From: Chlorobium sp.
GTDB lineage: Bacteria; Bacteroidota; Chlorobiia; Chlorobiales; Chlorobiaceae
Reading direction: 5' to 3'
Length of the DNA stretch: 64,000 bases
NCBI GenBank assembly: GCA_005843825.1
Contig: SZXX01000012.1
Coordinates: 1-64,000, forward strand
Below, in pieces: positions 62,332-64,000 of the stretch. The notes under the pieces were generated by a model. The model did no database searches and was not told where the DNA came from. It worked only from the letters and a program-made list of their open reading frames with translations. Every line of letters begins with the position of its first letter. Positions within the stretch are counted from its first letter, which is position 1. The translations under genes were made by a program, and so were the position numbers.

Positions 62332-63825
62332 TCAGTCGTTTTCTTCCTTGTCGGTTGTAACATCGCTGACCTCGATTGGGTAGTCGCCGCTGAAGCACGC
62401 CGTACAGTAGCTGCCCTCTTCATTTTCAAACGTAGGAACGCTGTTCATCAACCCCTGCATGGAGAGGTATTTCAATGACTCCACACCAATATATTCCCTT
62501 ATTCTTTCGATTTCCTCCACATCACTATCCATGTTGTCAAACATGTGTGTAAGCAACTGGCGTTTGTTAGGGAAATCCATGCCGTAAAAACAGGGATTGG
62601 TAATAGGTGGAGAGCTGATGTGCAGGTTGATCGACTTGGGATCTGCCTCACGGATCAGTTTAATCAGCATCTTGGCCGTTGTACCGCGGACAATGGAGTC
62701 GTCCACGAGAATGATAGGTCGGCCCTGAAGGACACCGCGAACAATGTTGTATTTGGAGCGTACCTTGATATCGCGACTATGAATACCCGGCTGGATGAAG
62801 GTTCTTCCCACATAATGGTTGCGGATAAGACCGTGTTCAAATCTTGCTGACCGGTTCATTTTCATGCTTTCACGAACAAATCCAAGTGCAGCGGTATTTG
62901 ACGAATCGGGCACGCTCACAACGGTCAGCTCTTTCTCACCGGGCTGATGCTCGATTGTCGACTCTCTGGCAAGGTTCTTGCCAAGATTTCTCCTGATCTT
63001 GTCAACAGAGTGCTGGAAAATAAAACTGTCCGGGCGGGCGAAATAGACATATTCAAATATACAGCGTGCCTTGCGTTTAGAAGGCGGAAGAAAGAGTGAT
63101 GTTGGCTTTTCGTTTGTGACCGCAAGATGATCGATAAGGAGAATTTCACCGGGCTCTATATCACGAATGTACTCTGCCTGTATAATATCAAAGGCACAGG
63201 TTTCACTCGCGACCACATAGGTAAGTTCTCCTGTAAGCGGATCAACTTTCTTTCCTAAGGCAAGCGGCCTGAACCCATAAGGATCTCTGGCTGCAATCAA
63301 CTGGTTGTTGGCCAGAATAACGATTGAGTATGCACCCTGCACCTGCATCAACGCTTCGTATATCTGGTGTAAAGGCTCTTTTTCACGGCTTCGCGCTGCC
63401 AGGTGCGGGATGATTTCAGTATCCGAAGATGCCTGAAAGATGACACCGAGTTCTGTCAGCTCGCGTCGTAATGCACGTGAGTTGGTAAGGTTTCCGTTAT
63501 GAGCTATCGCCAGACTGCCTGAGCGGTAGGTCAGGGAAAACGGTTGAATATTGCTGATGGATTTTGAAGAGCCTGTAGTCGAATACCGGTTATGTCCGAT
63601 TGCGGCATAACCGCCAAGGGTTTCAAAAATGGCTTCATCTCTGAATACTTCCGAAACCAGCCCCATTCCCTTGTGCTGCTTGAAAAGAGTTTTCTTTTTA
63701 ACTTTGTTGTAATCAGCTACAACGATGCCTGCGGCTTCTTGTCCTCTGTGCTGAAGGGAGTAAAGTCCATAGAAGGTATCTTCCGCGGGAGTTTTTGAAT
63801 TAAAAACACCGAAAACTCCACACAT
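62332..63825 (-). CDS. purF: amidophosphoribosyltransferase
   Basis: 497 aa from ATG 63825, chosen because it places the nucleophile as Cys2 (MCGVFGVF), exposed after Met removal; a TTG two codons upstream would bury it. The glutaminase domain shows LQHRGQEAAGI and GHNRYSTTG. The PRTase domain has ILVDDSIVRGTTAKML. Cysteines in IFEYVYF-flanking RKARC, NPCFYG and the C-terminal YCTACFSG match the Fe-S-containing B. subtilis type. First committed step of purine synthesis. The remaining 175 bp to the window edge hold its upstream region and no recognisable gene. Confidence 0.95.
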   Translation of the reverse strand: MCGVFGVFNSKTPAEDTFYGLYSLQHRGQEAAGIVVADYNKVKKKTLFKQHKGMGLVSEVFRDEAIFETLGGYAAIGHNRYSTTGSSKSISNIQPFSLTYRSGSLAIAHNGNLTNSRALRRELTELGVIFQASSDTEIIPHLAARSREKEPLHQIYEALMQVQGAYSIVILANNQLIAARDPYGFRPLALGKKVDPLTGELTYVVASETCAFDIIQAEYIRDIEPGEILLIDHLAVTNEKPTSLFLPPSKRKARCIFEYVYFARPDSFIFQHSVDKIRRNLGKNLARESTIEHQPGEKELTVVSVPDSSNTAALGFVRESMKMNRSARFEHGLIRNHYVGRTFIQPGIHSRDIKVRSKYNIVRGVLQGRPIILVDDSIVRGTTAKMLIKLIREADPKSINLHISSPPITNPCFYGMDFPNKRQLLTHMFDNMDSDVEEIERIREYIGVESLKYLSMQGLMNSVPTFENEEGSYCTACFSGDYPIEVSDVTTDKEEND

Positions 63826-64000
63826 GGGCAATAATATGTTAAAGTTACTTAACCTGTCATTAACGCTTAGTAATCAGACGAATGAACATAACCATTCAAA
63901 CGGTAAATTGAAAATAATCGTTGCATCACTTATTCTTGACTGTTTTCAAACAACTCTCTTTTCGTGAGCTCTTTTTTTTAATGATAAAAGGAATTGAGAG

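Overview
The window is chromosomal DNA from a green sulfur bacterium (phylum Chlorobi, most likely the Chlorobium/Pelodictyon group). The best evidence is a BchF/BchV-type bacteriochlorophyllide vinyl hydratase lying a few genes upstream of a form IV RuBisCO-like protein (RLP). Supporting markers are a short Bacteroidetes/Chlorobi-type primary sigma factor, a DksA homologue without zinc cysteines, the alternative GlmU, bacillithiol synthase BshC and a possible chlorosome-envelope-like small protein. I saw no rRNA, tRNA, CRISPR array or transposase gene.

Layout. 1-4.0 kb is a signalling patch on the minus strand: a hybrid-size PAS/histidine kinase cut by the window edge, a FIST sensor broken by a frameshift, and a LuxR-type HTH protein. 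4.3-9.4 kb holds a small phosphatase, a lipid kinase, an outer-membrane barrel, the GlmU-like protein, TrpG, a haem-binding protein and a Cys-rich HTH regulator. 9.4-14.8 kb is a minus-strand operon of a patatin/BamA fusion, surE and bshC. 14.8-26 kb carries accD, thyX, clpP, valS, sigA and an envelope operon (M16 lipoprotein peptidase, LptF/G permease, SAM hydroxide adenosyltransferase).

26.3-36.1 kb carries uvrB, a two-gene restriction-modification system (BglII-like endonuclease plus MT-A70 methyltransferase), the stringent-response gene rel behind a long palindrome, gcvT and ftsK. 36.2-43.1 kb holds Fe-S assembly genes (nfu, mrp), der, the ribosomal block rplM-rpsI-rpsB-tsf-pyrH, and recX.

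43.1-51.5 kb is the most distinctive part. After a 9-bp tandem repeat, a 60-aa conserved-looking protein and a glycerol dehydrogenase come BchF/V, a tiny membrane protein, an aldolase/dehydrogenase fusion, an LsrF-like aldolase, the RLP, another dehydrogenase and LptE. All run in the same direction with mostly short gaps. 51.5-58 kb has a lone HEPN-like protein and then the dTDP-rhamnose genes rfbACDB, galE and manC for surface polysaccharide. 58-64 kb has a small possible chlorosome-type protein, a type 2 isoleucyl-tRNA synthetase with an altered HIGH motif, a DksA-like factor and purF.

The strongest candidates for something new are the RLP-centred gene set as a phospho-sugar salvage route tied to photopigment metabolism, the R-M pair between uvrB and rel, the palindromic operator in front of rel, and the IleRS with a GVHH signature. 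All function calls come from reading the sequence and family knowledge; no database search was run.
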